A stretch of DNA of 64,000 nucleotides from Arthrobacter sp. DNA4 (GTDB lineage Bacteria > Actinomycetota > Actinomycetes > Actinomycetales > Micrococcaceae). How positions within the stretch are numbered: the first letter of the stretch is position 1; each line of letters starts with the position of its first letter. Of this stretch, positions 1 through 9,434 are shown piece after piece. A program made the position numbers and the translations under genes. The stretch covers positions 248,001-312,000 of the forward strand of contig NZ_CP101466.1 in assembly GCF_024362385.1 (NCBI RefSeq), in the 5' to 3' direction. The notes beneath the pieces were generated by a model. The model was given only the letters and a program-made list of their open reading frames with translations, was not told where the DNA came from and made no database searches.

Positions 1-2
1 TG

Positions 3-494
3 GCTGAAACCATGGGCCGCATGGCGGCGGTAGCCACGGGACGGCCCGGAAGCAATGACGGCGCCACGGCCGCAGTCACTGCCGAGCTTGCGGCCGCCGG
101 CGTCACCCCCGACGCCGTGAAGCTGGTGGATGTGTGCGGCCTGGCCATGGGCAACCAGGTCACTGCCCGCCAGTTCACGGACGTGGTGCGGGCCATGACC
201 ACCGGCGCTGATACCAGGCTTCGCGCCGCGCTGGACGGATTCCCGGTTGGCGGATTGTCGGGCACGTTGGACACCCGTTACGGGGATGCCACCACCTCCG
301 GCGGCGCCGGGCTGGTCCGTGCCAAGACCGGGACCCTGAATACCGTGCTGGCGCTGAGCGGCTATGTTGTTGACTCCGACGGCCGTCTCCTGGTGTTCTC
401 CTTCATCGGCAACGGCCTGACGCCCGGAGCTGCCGGCAACAAGGTGGCGCTGGACCGGGCAGCTACCGCGCTGGCGGGCTGCGGCTGCCGCTAA
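3..494 (+). CDS. dacB: D-alanyl-D-alanine carboxypeptidase/endopeptidase (PBP4, DacB), C-terminal part
   Basis: This is the C-terminal 163 codons of a penicillin-binding protein of the DacB/PBP4 class. The 5' part lies outside the window and the frame is open to the window edge. The family removes the terminal D-Ala from peptidoglycan stem peptides, or cleaves cross-links, outside the membrane. The KTG box of the serine-peptidase fold is visible in AKTGTL (Lys codon at 324-326), preceded by a GLSGTLDTRY stretch typical of this family. The SxxK and SxN motifs would lie upstream. The gene ends in CGCR-stop at 492-494. Confidence 0.9.
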   Translation, partial: AETMGRMAAVATGRPGSNDGATAAVTAELAAAGVTPDAVKLVDVCGLAMGNQVTARQFTDVVRAMTTGADTRLRAALDGFPVGGLSGTLDTRYGDATTSGGAGLVRAKTGTLNTVLALSGYVVDSDGRLLVFSFIGNGLTPGAAGNKVALDRAATALAGCGCR

Positions 495-607
495 CGCGGG
501 CTTGCGGTGGTCCCCAGCAGCGCGGCCATGACGACGGCGGCCAGCACCGACCTCCAGCCCGTGCGCGGGCCGATGGTCAGGGGAGCGATGGGACGGTAGG
601 GGATCAT
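491..607 (-). CDS. Small membrane peptide ORF (38 aa), hypothetical
   Basis: A 38-codon ORF lies in the gap between dacB and the metalloprotease, on the opposite strand. It starts at ATG 607 and has a strong Shine-Dalgarno sequence, GAAGGAGG, 5-6 nt before the start. The translation begins MIPYRPIAPLTIG and ends with one hydrophobic segment (SVLAAVVMAALLG), so it could be a single-span membrane peptide or a signal-like sequence. Its stop overlaps the dacB stop codon. I do not recognise it. It may instead be the remnant of a longer gene. Support comes from the ribosome binding site and composition only. Confidence 0.4.
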   Translation of the reverse strand: MIPYRPIAPLTIGPRTGWRSVLAAVVMAALLGTTASPR

Positions 608-632
608 GATGTCCTCCTTCGATGGTTATGAC

Positions 633-670
633 CGGCCCTGTCCCGCATGAACGGCCCTGTCCCGCATGAA
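633..670. repeat. 19-bp perfect tandem duplication
   Basis: The unit CGGCCCTGTCCCGCATGAA occurs twice with no spacer (633-651 and 652-670). It lies upstream of the small minus-strand ORF 491-607, in its presumptive promoter region. It may be a recent slippage duplication or a doubled operator half-site; nothing visible decides between these. Confidence 0.7.
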
Positions 671-846
671 CGGTGCGGGGCAGCAACGGTTGTGCGGGTT
701 CGGGCCGCTCCTGGACAGGAAGGTTGCCCTGCGGTTTCCAGCCTGCCCGGCGGGTCTGGGACAGCGCTTTCGCCCTCCTGTGCAGCGGCTGTGGAAGTTT
801 CGCCGGTCAGCGAACTTAAGGACGATCCCCGGCCTGCTGTGTTCTG

Positions 847-2001
847 ATGGGAACCATGGAGTCCACTGCGCGCGAGTCCGCATCGACGTTGTCCCCAACA
901 GCCCAGTCCGACCAGGCGCAAGCCCTGATCAACTGGGACCTCGCTGCCTCTGCCGCGGCGAGGCTGGCTCCGGCCGGGCCCGTGCTCGACGGAAAAGCCA
1001 TCGGGGAGGCGGTGGACAGCCTGCGCCGGCTGGCTGACGCATCCGTGCCGCACGTCCACGAAATCACCCGGCTGGAAGCGGCCCGCGACCTGCGCGACTC
1101 CTCCGTGCTGGTGGTGGACCGGGCGTCCTGGGCCAAGGCCAACACCCAAAGCTTCGCGGTGATGCTCAAGCCCGCCATGCAGAAGATGCTGGACACCCGG
1201 CGCGGAAACCTCAGCCCCGCGGCCGCCCAGGTCAGCGGCGCCATTACCGGCAGCCAGTTGGGGGCCGTCCTTGCCTTCCTGTCCAGCAAGGTCCTGGGCC
1301 AGTACGATCCCTTTGCGGCCCTGGCGGAGAACTCCACGGCCCCTGCTGCCGGCCGGCTCCTGCTGGTGGCGCCGAACATCGTCTCGGTGGAGCGCGAACT
1401 CAACGTCACGCCGGAGGATTTCCGGCTCTGGGTGTGCCTGCACGAGCAGACGCACCGGGTGCAGTTCGCGGCAGCGCCGTGGCTGCGCCACCACATGCTG
1501 GAGCAAATCGACGAACTCAGCGGGCACCTCCTGGGCAACGTCGATTCCCTGATGGAGCGTGCCTCGGCCGCCGCGCGTTCGCTGAAGGACCGCTCTGCCA
1601 GCGGAAACACGCCGGGCCGCGGCGCCATCCTGGACCTGCTGCAGGACCCCGAGGAAAAGGCCGCCATCTCGCACCTCACCGCCGTGATGAGCCTGCTCGA
1701 GGGGCACGCGAACGTGGTGATGGATGCCGTGGACGCGAGCATCGTGCCTTCCGTGAAGACCATCCGGCAGCGTTTCAACGACCGCGGCAAGGACCGCGGC
1801 GTGATCGAGAAGTTCATCCGCAGCCTCCTGGGCCTGGACGCCAAAATGCGCCAGTACTCCGACGGCGCCCGCTTTGTCCGCGCGGTGGTGGACGTGGCCG
1901 GCATGGAGGGCTTCAACAAGGTGTGGGACTCGGTGGACCACCTTCCCACCGAGCCCGAGATCCACGACGCCAAGCTGTGGCTCGACCGGATGGGCCTCTA
2001 G
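847..2001 (+). CDS. Zinc-dependent metalloprotease, DUF2342 family
   Basis: A 384-aa protein of the actinobacterial DUF2342 group, once labelled coenzyme F420 biosynthesis-associated protein. A canonical HExxH zinc site is present as HEQTH at residues 199-203, inside LHEQTHRVQF. The C-terminal half contains a second conserved helix region (LEGHANVVMDAVD) with a possible third zinc ligand. No signal peptide or membrane segment is seen, so it is probably cytoplasmic. The substrate is unknown. ATG 847 and ATG 856 are both possible starts and neither has a strong ribosome binding site. tilS follows with no gap, which suggests co-transcription. The gene order dacB, this gene, tilS, hpt, ftsH is common in Arthrobacter relatives, as far as I know. 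Confidence 0.87.
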   Translation: MGTMESTARESASTLSPTAQSDQAQALINWDLAASAAARLAPAGPVLDGKAIGEAVDSLRRLADASVPHVHEITRLEAARDLRDSSVLVVDRASWAKANTQSFAVMLKPAMQKMLDTRRGNLSPAAAQVSGAITGSQLGAVLAFLSSKVLGQYDPFAALAENSTAPAAGRLLLVAPNIVSVERELNVTPEDFRLWVCLHEQTHRVQFAAAPWLRHHMLEQIDELSGHLLGNVDSLMERASAAARSLKDRSASGNTPGRGAILDLLQDPEEKAAISHLTAVMSLLEGHANVVMDAVDASIVPSVKTIRQRFNDRGKDRGVIEKFIRSLLGLDAKMRQYSDGARFVRAVVDVAGMEGFNKVWDSVDHLPTEPEIHDAKLWLDRMGL

Positions 2002-3183
2002 TTGCCTTCAGAGGTACCGGTGGGCGCCCCGGCGGCTGAAGGACAGGGTGCGCGGAGCGGCCGACGCCGGCCCGGCAGGTTGGCGCCCGTCGTTGGCACT
2101 TCGCGCAAACTGCTGCAGAACGCCCTGGCCGGGGCCGGCTACCCACGCCACGTCCTCGTAGCCTGCAGCGGCGGGCCGGACTCCCTGGCGCTCGCCGCCG
2201 TCGCCGCGTATTTTGGCCGCCGCGGACACGTGGACGGCCACCCGCTGACCGTTGGCGCCGTGGTGGTGGACCACCAGCTGCAGGAGGGATCGGGCGATAT
2301 TGCCGCCCGCACGGTGGAAGCACTGCAGGATTTGGGCCTGCATCCGGTGGAAATCCGTACCGTTACGGTGGCCGGTACCGGCATGGGCCCCGAAGCCGCC
2401 GCCCGTGAAGCCCGGCATGCCGCGCTTGAGGCCGCAGCCGCAGACCAGGGCGCGGAGGCAATCCTGCTGGGGCACACCCTGGACGACCAGGCCGAACAAG
2501 TACTGCTGGGCCTGGCCCGCGGCTCCGGCACGCGGTCCCTCGCAGGGATGCGGCCGGCACGTCCTGGAACCGGAAATGCCGTCCTCCTGCGCCCCTTCCT
2601 GGAACTCCGGCGAGCGGACACCGAGGAAATCTGTGCCGTGGAGGAATTGGATCCCTGGCACGATCCCACCAACTCCGATCCCGCCTTCGCGCGGTCACGG
2701 ACCAGGGTGGAAGTCCTCCCGCACCTTGAGGAAAAACTCGGTCCCGGCGTCGCAGAATCCCTGGCCCGGACAGCCGCCATCCTGCAGCTGGACGCCGACT
2801 ACCTGGAGGATGTGGCGGAAAGCACCTACGCGTCCCTGGTGGAACGGGACGGCAGCGGACTGGGCCTGCCGGAGGAGGCGCTGCGGGCGCTGGCACCGGC
2901 CATCAGGTTCCGTGTCATCGCCAAGGCAGCGGCCGACGCCGGCGGGCAGCAGCCCAGCTACCGGCGCCTTTTGGCGGCAGAAGGGCTGCTCCGGCGGCAG
3001 GGCTCGGCCGGACCGGTGGAGCTTCCCGGCGGCGTGAGTGTGTACCGGTTGTCACTGGCGCAGCTGGAGGAATCGAAGGACGCGGCCGCTCCCGGGGCTC
3101 CGGGCGGCGCCGCTTCCGTTCCCCGCGAACCCGCGCGCTGTGGGAAGCTTGTATTCCGGCCTCAAAAACCGCCCGCAAAATAG
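2002..3183 (+). CDS. tilS: tRNA(Ile)-lysidine synthetase TilS
   Basis: TilS ligates lysine to C34 of tRNA-Ile(CAU) using ATP, so that it reads AUA. The N-type ATP pyrophosphatase PP-loop SGGPDS is at nt 2167-2184. It is followed by LGHTLDDQAEQVLLGLARG and a DPTNSDPAFARSRTR segment, both typical of TilS. Total length from TTG 2002 is 393 aa. That codon directly follows the previous stop, so the true start is uncertain; TTG 2080 is an alternative that would remove a low-complexity N-terminus. The gene sits between the metalloprotease and hpt, an order widely conserved in Gram-positive bacteria (tilS-hpt-ftsH). Confidence 0.93.
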   Translation: MPSEVPVGAPAAEGQGARSGRRRPGRLAPVVGTSRKLLQNALAGAGYPRHVLVACSGGPDSLALAAVAAYFGRRGHVDGHPLTVGAVVVDHQLQEGSGDIAARTVEALQDLGLHPVEIRTVTVAGTGMGPEAAAREARHAALEAAAADQGAEAILLGHTLDDQAEQVLLGLARGSGTRSLAGMRPARPGTGNAVLLRPFLELRRADTEEICAVEELDPWHDPTNSDPAFARSRTRVEVLPHLEEKLGPGVAESLARTAAILQLDADYLEDVAESTYASLVERDGSGLGLPEEALRALAPAIRFRVIAKAAADAGGQQPSYRRLLAAEGLLRRQGSAGPVELPGGVSVYRLSLAQLEESKDAAAPGAPGGAASVPREPARCGKLVFRPQKPPAK

Positions 3184-3213
3184 TCGCACCCCGCATCTAA
3201 ACAGGAGCCATTG

Positions 3214-3765
3214 GTGGATTCAAACGACGTCCAGGCAGATCTCAAGCACGTTCTCTACACCAAGGAACAGATCCAGCAGCGGATCACCGAACTCGCCGCG
3301 CAGATCGACAAAGACTACGAAGGACGCGAAATCCTCATTGTTGGCGTCCTCAAGGGCGCCGTCATGGTCATGGCTGACCTGGCCCGGGCACTGCACAGCC
3401 ACATCTCCATGGACTGGATGGCCGTTTCCTCCTACGGCTCGGGTACGCAGTCCTCCGGCGTAGTGCGGATCCTCAAGGACCTGGACACCGACCTGATGGG
3501 CAAGGACGTGCTGATCGTCGAGGACATCATCGATTCCGGCCTCACCCTGTCCTGGCTCAAGACCAACCTGGAATCCCGTGGCACCGCGTCGGTGGAAATC
3601 TGCACCGCGTTCCGCAAGCCCACCGCCGCGAAGGTGGAGATCGACGTCAAGTACGTGGGCTACGACATCCCCAACGAGTTCGTGGTGGGCTACGGCCTGG
3701 ACTACGCGGAAAAGTACCGCAACCTGGACTTCGTGGGCACCCTGGCGCCGCACGTCTACGAGTAA
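3214..3765 (+). CDS. hpt: Hypoxanthine phosphoribosyltransferase
   Basis: This purine-salvage enzyme converts hypoxanthine or guanine plus PRPP to IMP or GMP. The PRPP-binding loop is seen as VLIVEDIIDSGLT, and the family motif VGVLKGAVMVMADL near the N-terminus is also present. The protein is about 183 aa, normal for the family. TTG 3211 and GTG 3214 are both possible starts. I chose GTG because AGGAG at 3203-3207 is 6 nt upstream of it but only 3 nt from TTG. tilS precedes it and ftsH follows after a 510-bp gap. Confidence 0.95.
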   Translation: MDSNDVQADLKHVLYTKEQIQQRITELAAQIDKDYEGREILIVGVLKGAVMVMADLARALHSHISMDWMAVSSYGSGTQSSGVVRILKDLDTDLMGKDVLIVEDIIDSGLTLSWLKTNLESRGTASVEICTAFRKPTAAKVEIDVKYVGYDIPNEFVVGYGLDYAEKYRNLDFVGTLAPHVYE

Positions 3766-4275
3766 CCCCTTCCGCGCGAACATGGCGGTTCACGGCAATG
3801 TTGCCGCCCGGGACTGCCATGAAATGCCATCCCGCAGTGGCCTTGGTGAGGTCCGGGAAGCGTGAGCAGCAGCGTGGGCATCCGGGACGTGGCGTGGAAA
3901 CCGGCGTCCCGGCCTCCACGGTTCCGCGTCCTCAATGACGTGCCTTTCGCGCGGTCAGTCCCGAAACCCGCGGGAAAGTACGGACGACGGCGGTCGGGCT
4001 GGGCTACGGCCCCAACCGCCTGGCGCCCGCCCTCTTTTGCTGCAGTGACCGCTCACGCGTGGATCCGTGGGGCCCGCCCCGCACCGGGATATCGCAGCTT
4101 TGACGCGGCATTCTGCGGACTGCCGCACCATCTACGCCCACAGGGAACTTTTGCTTTTCGCTATGCGTGATTTACTCCGGACGGTGTATAGCTAGAAGCT
4201 GACGCAGCACCATCACGCGCGCAGACTACTCGCCGTGAAGCACTACCGGAAGGGACGGGGCCAGCCCCCGAACAG
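3766..4275. other. Long intergenic region before ftsH
   Basis: This 510-bp stretch has no convincing gene. A stable hairpin at 3989-4020 has outer arms GGCGGT/ACCGCC and an inner GGGC/GCCC stem, but no T-run follows, so it is only a weak terminator candidate for hpt. A TATAGC hexamer at 4187-4192 is a possible -10 element for ftsH, with no good -35. An open frame at 3862-4170 has an arginine- and proline-rich translation without family resemblance and was not accepted. Confidence 0.5.
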
Positions 4276-6339
4276 ATGAAAGCTAAGAACTTCTTCAAAG
4301 GCCCGGGCATCTGGATCGTCGTTGTGGTCGGTCTGCTCCTTGTGGCTTTTGCAACGCTCGCCCCCGGCGGTGCGGCCCGGATCGACACGGACAAGGGCCT
4401 GGAACTGCTCTCCAGCAACAAGGTGGAGCAGGCCAAGATCTTCGACGGCGAGAACCGCGTTGACCTCACGCTGAAGGACAACCTGCAGGTGGACGGGCAG
4501 GACAAAGGCAAGAGCGTCCAGTTCTTCTTCGTCGATGCCCGTGCGCAGGACGTGGTGAAGGCTGTCACCGACGCCAAGCCCGCACAGGGCTTCACCGACC
4601 AGCCGATCGAAAGCAACTGGTTCTCCGGCCTGCTGTCCCTCCTGATCCCCGTCATCCTGCTGGGCGCCCTCTTCTGGTTCCTGATGACCCGCATGCAGGG
4701 CGGCGGCTCCAAGATCATGCAGTTCGGCAAGTCCAAGGCCAAGATGGTCAGCAAGGACATGCCGCAGGTCACCTTCGCTGACGTTGCAGGTGCCGATGAG
4801 GCCGTGGAGGAACTCCAGGAAATCAAGGAATTCCTGCAGGAACCGGCCAAGTTCCAGGCCGTGGGCGCCAAGATCCCCAAGGGTGTCCTGCTCTACGGCC
4901 CCCCGGGCACCGGTAAGACCCTGCTGGCACGCGCAGTTGCGGGCGAAGCAGGGGTTCCCTTCTTCTCCATCTCGGGCTCCGACTTCGTGGAAATGTTCGT
5001 CGGCGTCGGCGCCTCCCGCGTCCGCGACCTCTTCGAACAGGCCAAGGCCAACTCGCCGGCAATTATCTTCGTGGATGAGATCGACGCCGTCGGCCGCCAC
5101 CGCGGCGCCGGCATCGGCGGCGGCAACGACGAACGCGAGCAGACCCTCAACCAGCTGCTCGTGGAGATGGACGGCTTCGACGTCAAGACCAACGTGATCC
5201 TCATCGCCGCCACCAACCGGCCCGACGTCCTGGACCCGGCCCTGCTGCGCCCCGGCCGCTTCGACCGCCAGGTGTCCGTGGAAGCGCCGGACCTGATCGG
5301 CCGCGACCAGATCCTGCAGGTGCACGCCAAGGGCAAGCCGATGGCTCCCGGAGTGGACCTGAAGGGTGTGGCGAAGAAGACGCCCGGGTATACCGGCGCC
5401 GACCTCGCCAACGTCCTCAACGAGGCCGCTCTGCTCACCGCGCGTTCCAACGCCAACCTGATTGACGACCGCGCCCTGGATGAGGCCATTGACCGCGTCA
5501 TGGCCGGCCCGCAGAAGCGCAGCCGCGTCATGAAGGAACACGAGCGCAAGATCACCGCCTACCACGAAGGCGGCCACGCCCTGGTGGCGGCGGCCCTTCG
5601 GAACTCCGCTCCGGTCACCAAGATCACCATCCTTCCCCGCGGCCGCGCCCTTGGCTACACCATGGTGGTCCCGGAAAACGACAAGTACTCAGTGACCCGC
5701 AACGAACTCCTGGACCAGATGGCCTACGCCATGGGAGGCCGTGTTGCTGAGGAGATCGTGTTCCACGATCCCTCCACCGGTGCTTCCAACGACATCGAAA
5801 AGGCCACCGGAACCGCACGCAAGATGGTCACCGAGTACGGCATGAGCGAACGCGTCGGTGCTGTCCGCCTGGGCCAGGGCGGCGGCGAACCCTTCTTGGG
5901 CCGCGACGCAGGGCACGAGCGGAACTACTCTGACCAGATTGCCTATGTGGTGGACGAGGAAGTGCGCCGCCTGATCGAGCAGGCACATGACGAGGCCTAC
6001 GAAATCCTCACCGAGAACCGGGACATCCTGGACTACCTCGCCTTGGAGCTGCTGGAGCGGGAGACCCTCAACCAGGCCGAGATTGCCGACATCTTCCGTG
6101 ACGTCCGCAAGCGGGACTTCCGCGAGGTGTGGCTGTCCAAGGAAACCCGTCCCGTCCAGCTGACCGGACCGGTGGAGAGCCGCCAGGAGCGGGCTGAACG
6201 GGAAGCGCAGGAGGAAGCGAAGAAGGCGCGCCTTGACGAGCCGCTGGACGCCCAGCCGCCGCACCCGCAGGGCGTTTCGGAGGATGCTCCGTTTCACGGA
6301 GGCACCCCCGACTCGGGGCCTGACACCCTTCGCGGCTAA
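4276..6339 (+). CDS. ftsH: ATP-dependent zinc metalloprotease FtsH
   Basis: This membrane-anchored AAA+ protease degrades misfolded membrane proteins and unstable regulators. It has 687 aa. An N-terminal membrane helix (about residues 9-27) is followed by an extracytoplasmic segment and a second helix around residues 116-138. The Walker A box GPPGTGKT is at residues 208-215, Walker B is IIFVDEID, and the second region of homology contains [17 protein letters not shown]. The zinc site is HEGGH at residues 430-434. The C-terminus is a charged, proline-rich tail. folE begins 9 nt after the stop. Confidence 0.97.
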   Translation: MKAKNFFKGPGIWIVVVVGLLLVAFATLAPGGAARIDTDKGLELLSSNKVEQAKIFDGENRVDLTLKDNLQVDGQDKGKSVQFFFVDARAQDVVKAVTDAKPAQGFTDQPIESNWFSGLLSLLIPVILLGALFWFLMTRMQGGGSKIMQFGKSKAKMVSKDMPQVTFADVAGADEAVEELQEIKEFLQEPAKFQAVGAKIPKGVLLYGPPGTGKTLLARAVAGEAGVPFFSISGSDFVEMFVGVGASRVRDLFEQAKANSPAIIFVDEIDAVGRHRGAGIGGGNDEREQTLNQLLVEMDGFDVKTNVILIAATNRPDVLDPALLRPGRFDRQVSVEAPDLIGRDQILQVHAKGKPMAPGVDLKGVAKKTPGYTGADLANVLNEAALLTARSNANLIDDRALDEAIDRVMAGPQKRSRVMKEHERKITAYHEGGHALVAAALRNSAPVTKITILPRGRALGYTMVVPENDKYSVTRNELLDQMAYAMGGRVAEEIVFHDPSTGASNDIEKATGTARKMVTEYGMSERVGAVRLGQGGGEPFLGRDAGHERNYSDQIAYVVDEEVRRLIEQAHDEAYEILTENRDILDYLALELLERETLNQAEIADIFRDVRKRDFREVWLSKETRPVQLTGPVESRQERAEREAQEEAKKARLDEPLDAQPPHPQGVSEDAPFHGGTPDSGPDTLRG

Positions 6340-6348
6340 GCTTTCCTT

Positions 6349-6993
6349 GTGACTTCCTTCGACGACGACGACGTTTCCGCCTCCGCCGCCTACCCGGCGG
6401 AGGACGGTTCCCACCACTCCAAGAGCGAAAAGGTGGACCGGCCACGGATTGAGGCGGCCGTCCGCGAGATCCTCCTTGCCATCGGCGAGGACCCGGACCG
6501 CGGTGGCCTCGTGGACACCCCGAAAAGGGTTGCGAAGGCGTACGCCGAGGTGTTCGCCGGACTGCACCATGATCCTGCGGACGTCCTGTCCACCACCTTC
6601 GACCTGGACCACGAGGAACTGGTCCTGGTCAAGGACATCCCCTTCTACTCCACGTGCGAGCACCACCTGGTGCCGTTCCATGGGGTGGCCCACGTTGGCT
6701 ACATCCCCTCGCACGACGGAAAGGTGACCGGGCTGAGCAAGCTGGCCCGGCTGGTGGACATCTACGCCCGCCGCCCCCAGGTACAGGAGCGGCTGACTAC
6801 CGAAATTGTCGAAGCGATGGTGCAGCACCTCAAACCCCGCGGTGCGATCGTCGTCGTTGAATGCGAGCACATGTGCATGTCCATGCGCGGCATCCGCAAG
6901 CCCGGAGCGAAGACCGTCACCAGTGCGGTCCGCGGGCAGCTTCATGACCCGGCCACCCGTGCCGAAGCCATGAGCCTCATCCTCGGAAGGTAA
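6349..6993 (+). CDS. folE: GTP cyclohydrolase I FolE
   Basis: This is the first enzyme of tetrahydrofolate synthesis, converting GTP to 7,8-dihydroneopterin triphosphate. It has 214 aa with the zinc and catalytic motif [12 protein letters not shown] and the C-terminal MCMSMRGI block. It starts at GTG 6349. The ftsH stop codon is part of a TAAGCT hexamer (6337-6342) that lies exactly 6 nt before the GTG, which fits a -10 element for a leaderless transcript. folE may therefore have its own promoter inside the end of ftsH. folP follows after 9 nt. Confidence 0.96.
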   Translation: MTSFDDDDVSASAAYPAEDGSHHSKSEKVDRPRIEAAVREILLAIGEDPDRGGLVDTPKRVAKAYAEVFAGLHHDPADVLSTTFDLDHEELVLVKDIPFYSTCEHHLVPFHGVAHVGYIPSHDGKVTGLSKLARLVDIYARRPQVQERLTTEIVEAMVQHLKPRGAIVVVECEHMCMSMRGIRKPGAKTVTSAVRGQLHDPATRAEAMSLILGR

Positions 6994-7002
6994 CCACACA
7001 CC

Positions 7003-7941
7003 ATGGATTCACTCGCTGCAGCCCCTGGAACGGGGCCCGCTACGTCCCCGCTGCCCATCCTGCGCAAGCCCCGCCCGGCTGCCCGCTTTGAGGACCTCCC
7101 CACCGGCCGCACCCTGGTCATGGGCATCCTGAACGTCACCCCGGATTCATTCAGCGACGGCGGCAAGCACGCGACAGCGGACACCGCCATCGCGGCAGGC
7201 CTGCGGATGTTCTACGCCGGTGCGGACATCATCGACGTCGGGGGCGAGTCCACCCGGCCCGGCGCCGACGACGTTACCCCGGACGAAGAGCAGCGCCGCG
7301 TCCTGCCCGTGATTGAAGCCCTGGTGAAAGCCGGCGCGCTGGTCAGCATCGACACCACGCATGCCTCCACCGCAGCCGCTGCCCTGAAGGCCGGCGCGGC
7401 CATCATCAATGACGTCTCCGGGCTGACCATCGAACCGGAGATGGTGGAGCTTGTGGCGGCCTCCAAGGCACCCTATGTCCTCACGCACCGCCGGGGCGAC
7501 GCCCGGACCATGAACTCGCTTGCCGAATACACGGACGTGGCCGGGGAAGTCGTGGCGGAACTCGCAGGAGTACGGGACAAGCTCTACGCAGCCGGTGTCA
7601 GCCGGGAACAGATCATCATCGATCCGGGCCTGGGGTTCGCCAAGAACGACGCCCAGAACTGGGAACTGCTGCAGAACCTGGACCAGCTGGACAGCCTGGG
7701 CCACAAGGTCCTGGTGGCTGCCTCCCGCAAGCGTTTCCTCGGTACCCTGCTTACGGTGGCCGGGAAGTCTGCTGCTCCTGACGAGCGGGACAGTGCCACG
7801 GCCGCAATCACAGCCATCAGCGCCTACCGCGGGGCCTGGGCCGTCCGCGTGCACGACGTCGGTTCCAGCCTTGACGCGGTCAAGGTGGCTGCGCGCATGG
7901 CGGCGGCACCCACAACACAAGCCGTCCCCAAAACGCAATAG
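7003..7941 (+). CDS. folP: Dihydropteroate synthase FolP
   Basis: Condenses 6-hydroxymethyl-dihydropterin pyrophosphate with p-aminobenzoate. The protein is 312 aa. The signature MGILNVTPDSFSDGGK lies near the N-terminus and DVGGESTRPG follows. The pterin-binding region DPGLGFAKN and the C-terminal RVHDV motif are also present. An N-terminal extension of about 30 residues precedes the barrel. It sits in the folE-folP-folB-folK run, with folB starting 13 nt downstream. Confidence 0.96.
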   Translation: MDSLAAAPGTGPATSPLPILRKPRPAARFEDLPTGRTLVMGILNVTPDSFSDGGKHATADTAIAAGLRMFYAGADIIDVGGESTRPGADDVTPDEEQRRVLPVIEALVKAGALVSIDTTHASTAAAALKAGAAIINDVSGLTIEPEMVELVAASKAPYVLTHRRGDARTMNSLAEYTDVAGEVVAELAGVRDKLYAAGVSREQIIIDPGLGFAKNDAQNWELLQNLDQLDSLGHKVLVAASRKRFLGTLLTVAGKSAAPDERDSATAAITAISAYRGAWAVRVHDVGSSLDAVKVAARMAAAPTTQAVPKTQ

Positions 7942-7954
7942 GGCCGGGGGACCC

Positions 7955-8347
7955 ATGGACAGGATTGTGCTGACTGGAGTGACCGCCGTCGGCCACCACG
8001 GTGTCTTCGATTTTGAACGCCGGGAGGGCCAGCCCTTTGTTGTGGACGCCGTGCTCTACCTGGACTTCACTGAAGCGGCGCAATCCGACGACGTCCGGGA
8101 CACCGCCCACTACGGTGAGGTGGCGCAGCGTATTACCGACTGGATCACCGGGGAGCCCCTGAACCTCATTGAGGCACTCGCGGTGCGGATCGCCGACAGC
8201 CTCCTGGCCGAATTCACGCTCCAGGCCGTGGACATCACCGTCCATAAACCGCAGGCGCCCATCGAGGTCCCCTTCGGTGACGTGGCCGTTACGGTCCACC
8301 GCGAGCGGGTTCCCGCCGCCCCTGCGCTGTCCGGTGCGCAGGCATGA
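7955..8347 (+). CDS. folB: Dihydroneopterin aldolase FolB
   Basis: Cleaves 7,8-dihydroneopterin to 6-hydroxymethyl-dihydropterin and glycolaldehyde. Starting at ATG 7955 the protein is 130 aa, the usual size. Motifs seen are VTAVGHHGVFDFERREGQ, the YGEVAQRI block, the conserved NLIEALAVRIA (with the catalytic Glu region) and HKPQAPI. A longer open frame upstream of 7955 overlaps folP and is not real. The last four bases overlap the folK start (ATGA). Confidence 0.95.
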   Translation: MDRIVLTGVTAVGHHGVFDFERREGQPFVVDAVLYLDFTEAAQSDDVRDTAHYGEVAQRITDWITGEPLNLIEALAVRIADSLLAEFTLQAVDITVHKPQAPIEVPFGDVAVTVHRERVPAAPALSGAQA

Positions 8348-8889
8348 ACGGGATCTACACCAAGGCCGTGCTGGCCCTGGGCAGCAACCTTGGTGAACGG
8401 AACGAGACCCTGACGGAGGCTGTGGCGGACCTGGTGGATCCGCCCGAAGTGCGGCTCCTTGCCGTCTCTCCCATAGTGCAGACCAAGGCCGTGGGCGGAC
8501 CTGCCGGCCAGCCGGACTTCCTGAACATGGTCATTACCGTGGAAACCAGCCTCACCCCTGCCGAACTGCTGGAACATTGCCAGGCCGTGGAGAACAAGCA
8601 CCTCCGCGTCCGCGAGGTCCGCTGGGGGCCGCGGACGCTCGACGTCGACATCATCACCTACGGTGAGCTCCGCAGTGACGACCCCGCCCTGACCATCCCC
8701 CACCCCCGGGCTGCGTCACGTGCTTTCGTCCTCTACCCGTGGTCACTCATCGAACCCGCCGCCACGCTGAACGGTGAACGGATCAGCTCCTTGGCAGTCC
8801 AGGCGGATGATTTCAAGGACCTTGCCCCGTTCGACGGGTTCGGGGACTTTGACGGAATGCCGACGGCGGGAGCGGTGGAGGAGAGATGA
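8344..8889 (+). CDS. folK: 2-amino-4-hydroxy-6-hydroxymethyldihydropteridine diphosphokinase FolK
   Basis: Transfers pyrophosphate from ATP to hydroxymethyl-dihydropterin. It has 181 aa with LGSNLGER at the N-terminus and the HPPK signature VRWGPRTLDVDII, followed by IPHPRAASRAFVL. It overlaps folB (ATGA) and the next gene (ATGA), so translation is probably coupled through the operon. Confidence 0.96.
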   Translation: MNGIYTKAVLALGSNLGERNETLTEAVADLVDPPEVRLLAVSPIVQTKAVGGPAGQPDFLNMVITVETSLTPAELLEHCQAVENKHLRVREVRWGPRTLDVDIITYGELRSDDPALTIPHPRAASRAFVLYPWSLIEPAATLNGERISSLAVQADDFKDLAPFDGFGDFDGMPTAGAVEER

Positions 8890-9434
8890 AGCCCATCAAC
8901 CCGCTGCGCCTGCTGCTGATCTGCGTCATCCTTGCCATCGCGGGCTGGTCGGCCACGGTTGTCACCAGCCGGTACAGCATGGCCACGCCTGTCCTGCCTG
9001 CCACCGCGCTGGCCACCATGGGCGTCATCGTCATCATCACCCTGATCCTGGGTATCCGGATCCTGAGGTGGCGGAACAGCCACCAGCCCAACAGCAAGAC
9101 GAAGAAGACGCAGCTGGATCCCCTGCTGGCCGCCCGGACCCTGATCCTGGCGCAGGCGTGCGCCTACGCCGGATCGGTGCTGCTGGGATGGCATGTGGGC
9201 ATCTTCCTGGACCAGTTGCGGATCTGGAGCCTGCGCAGCGACCAGGGCATCACCTGGCTCGCCCTCGCCATGGCGGGCGGCGGCCTGGTGATGATCGTGG
9301 TGGGGCTCGTCGTGGAGCGGTTCTGCAGGATCCCGCCGGAAGACGGCGACACCAACACGGTTGACGGGAAGAAGGGCCGGCCTGCCCGCGGGGAAGCCGC
9401 TGGGGAAGGCGAATATGCGTACCGAGGCGATTGA
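8886..9434 (+). CDS. DUF3180 membrane protein
   Basis: A 182-aa protein with four predicted membrane helices (about residues 7-25, 38-58, 82-104 and 122-146) and a charged C-terminal tail. The family is found next to folK in many actinobacteria and has no known function. The start overlaps the folK stop (ATGA). The end overlaps the next gene by 20 nt. Confidence 0.85.
   Translation: MKPINPLRLLLICVILAIAGWSATVVTSRYSMATPVLPATALATMGVIVIITLILGIRILRWRNSHQPNSKTKKTQLDPLLAARTLILAQACAYAGSVLLGWHVGIFLDQLRIWSLRSDQGITWLALAMAGGGLVMIVVGLVVERFCRIPPEDGDTNTVDGKKGRPARGEAAGEGEYAYRGD

Noticed and set aside
604..1965. Long open frame on the minus strand (453 codons) opposite the metalloprotease
   Set aside because: It has the His/Gly/Val/Arg-rich composition of an antisense shadow in high-GC DNA and lies wholly opposite a well-supported gene.
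3862..4170. 102-codon open frame before ftsH
   Set aside because: Arg/Pro-rich translation without family resemblance and without a supporting ribosome binding site; the region fits a long leader or intergenic stretch.
4243..5577. 444-codon open frame opposite ftsH
   Set aside because: Antisense shadow of ftsH; composition rich in Val/His/Gly/Leu, no known domain.
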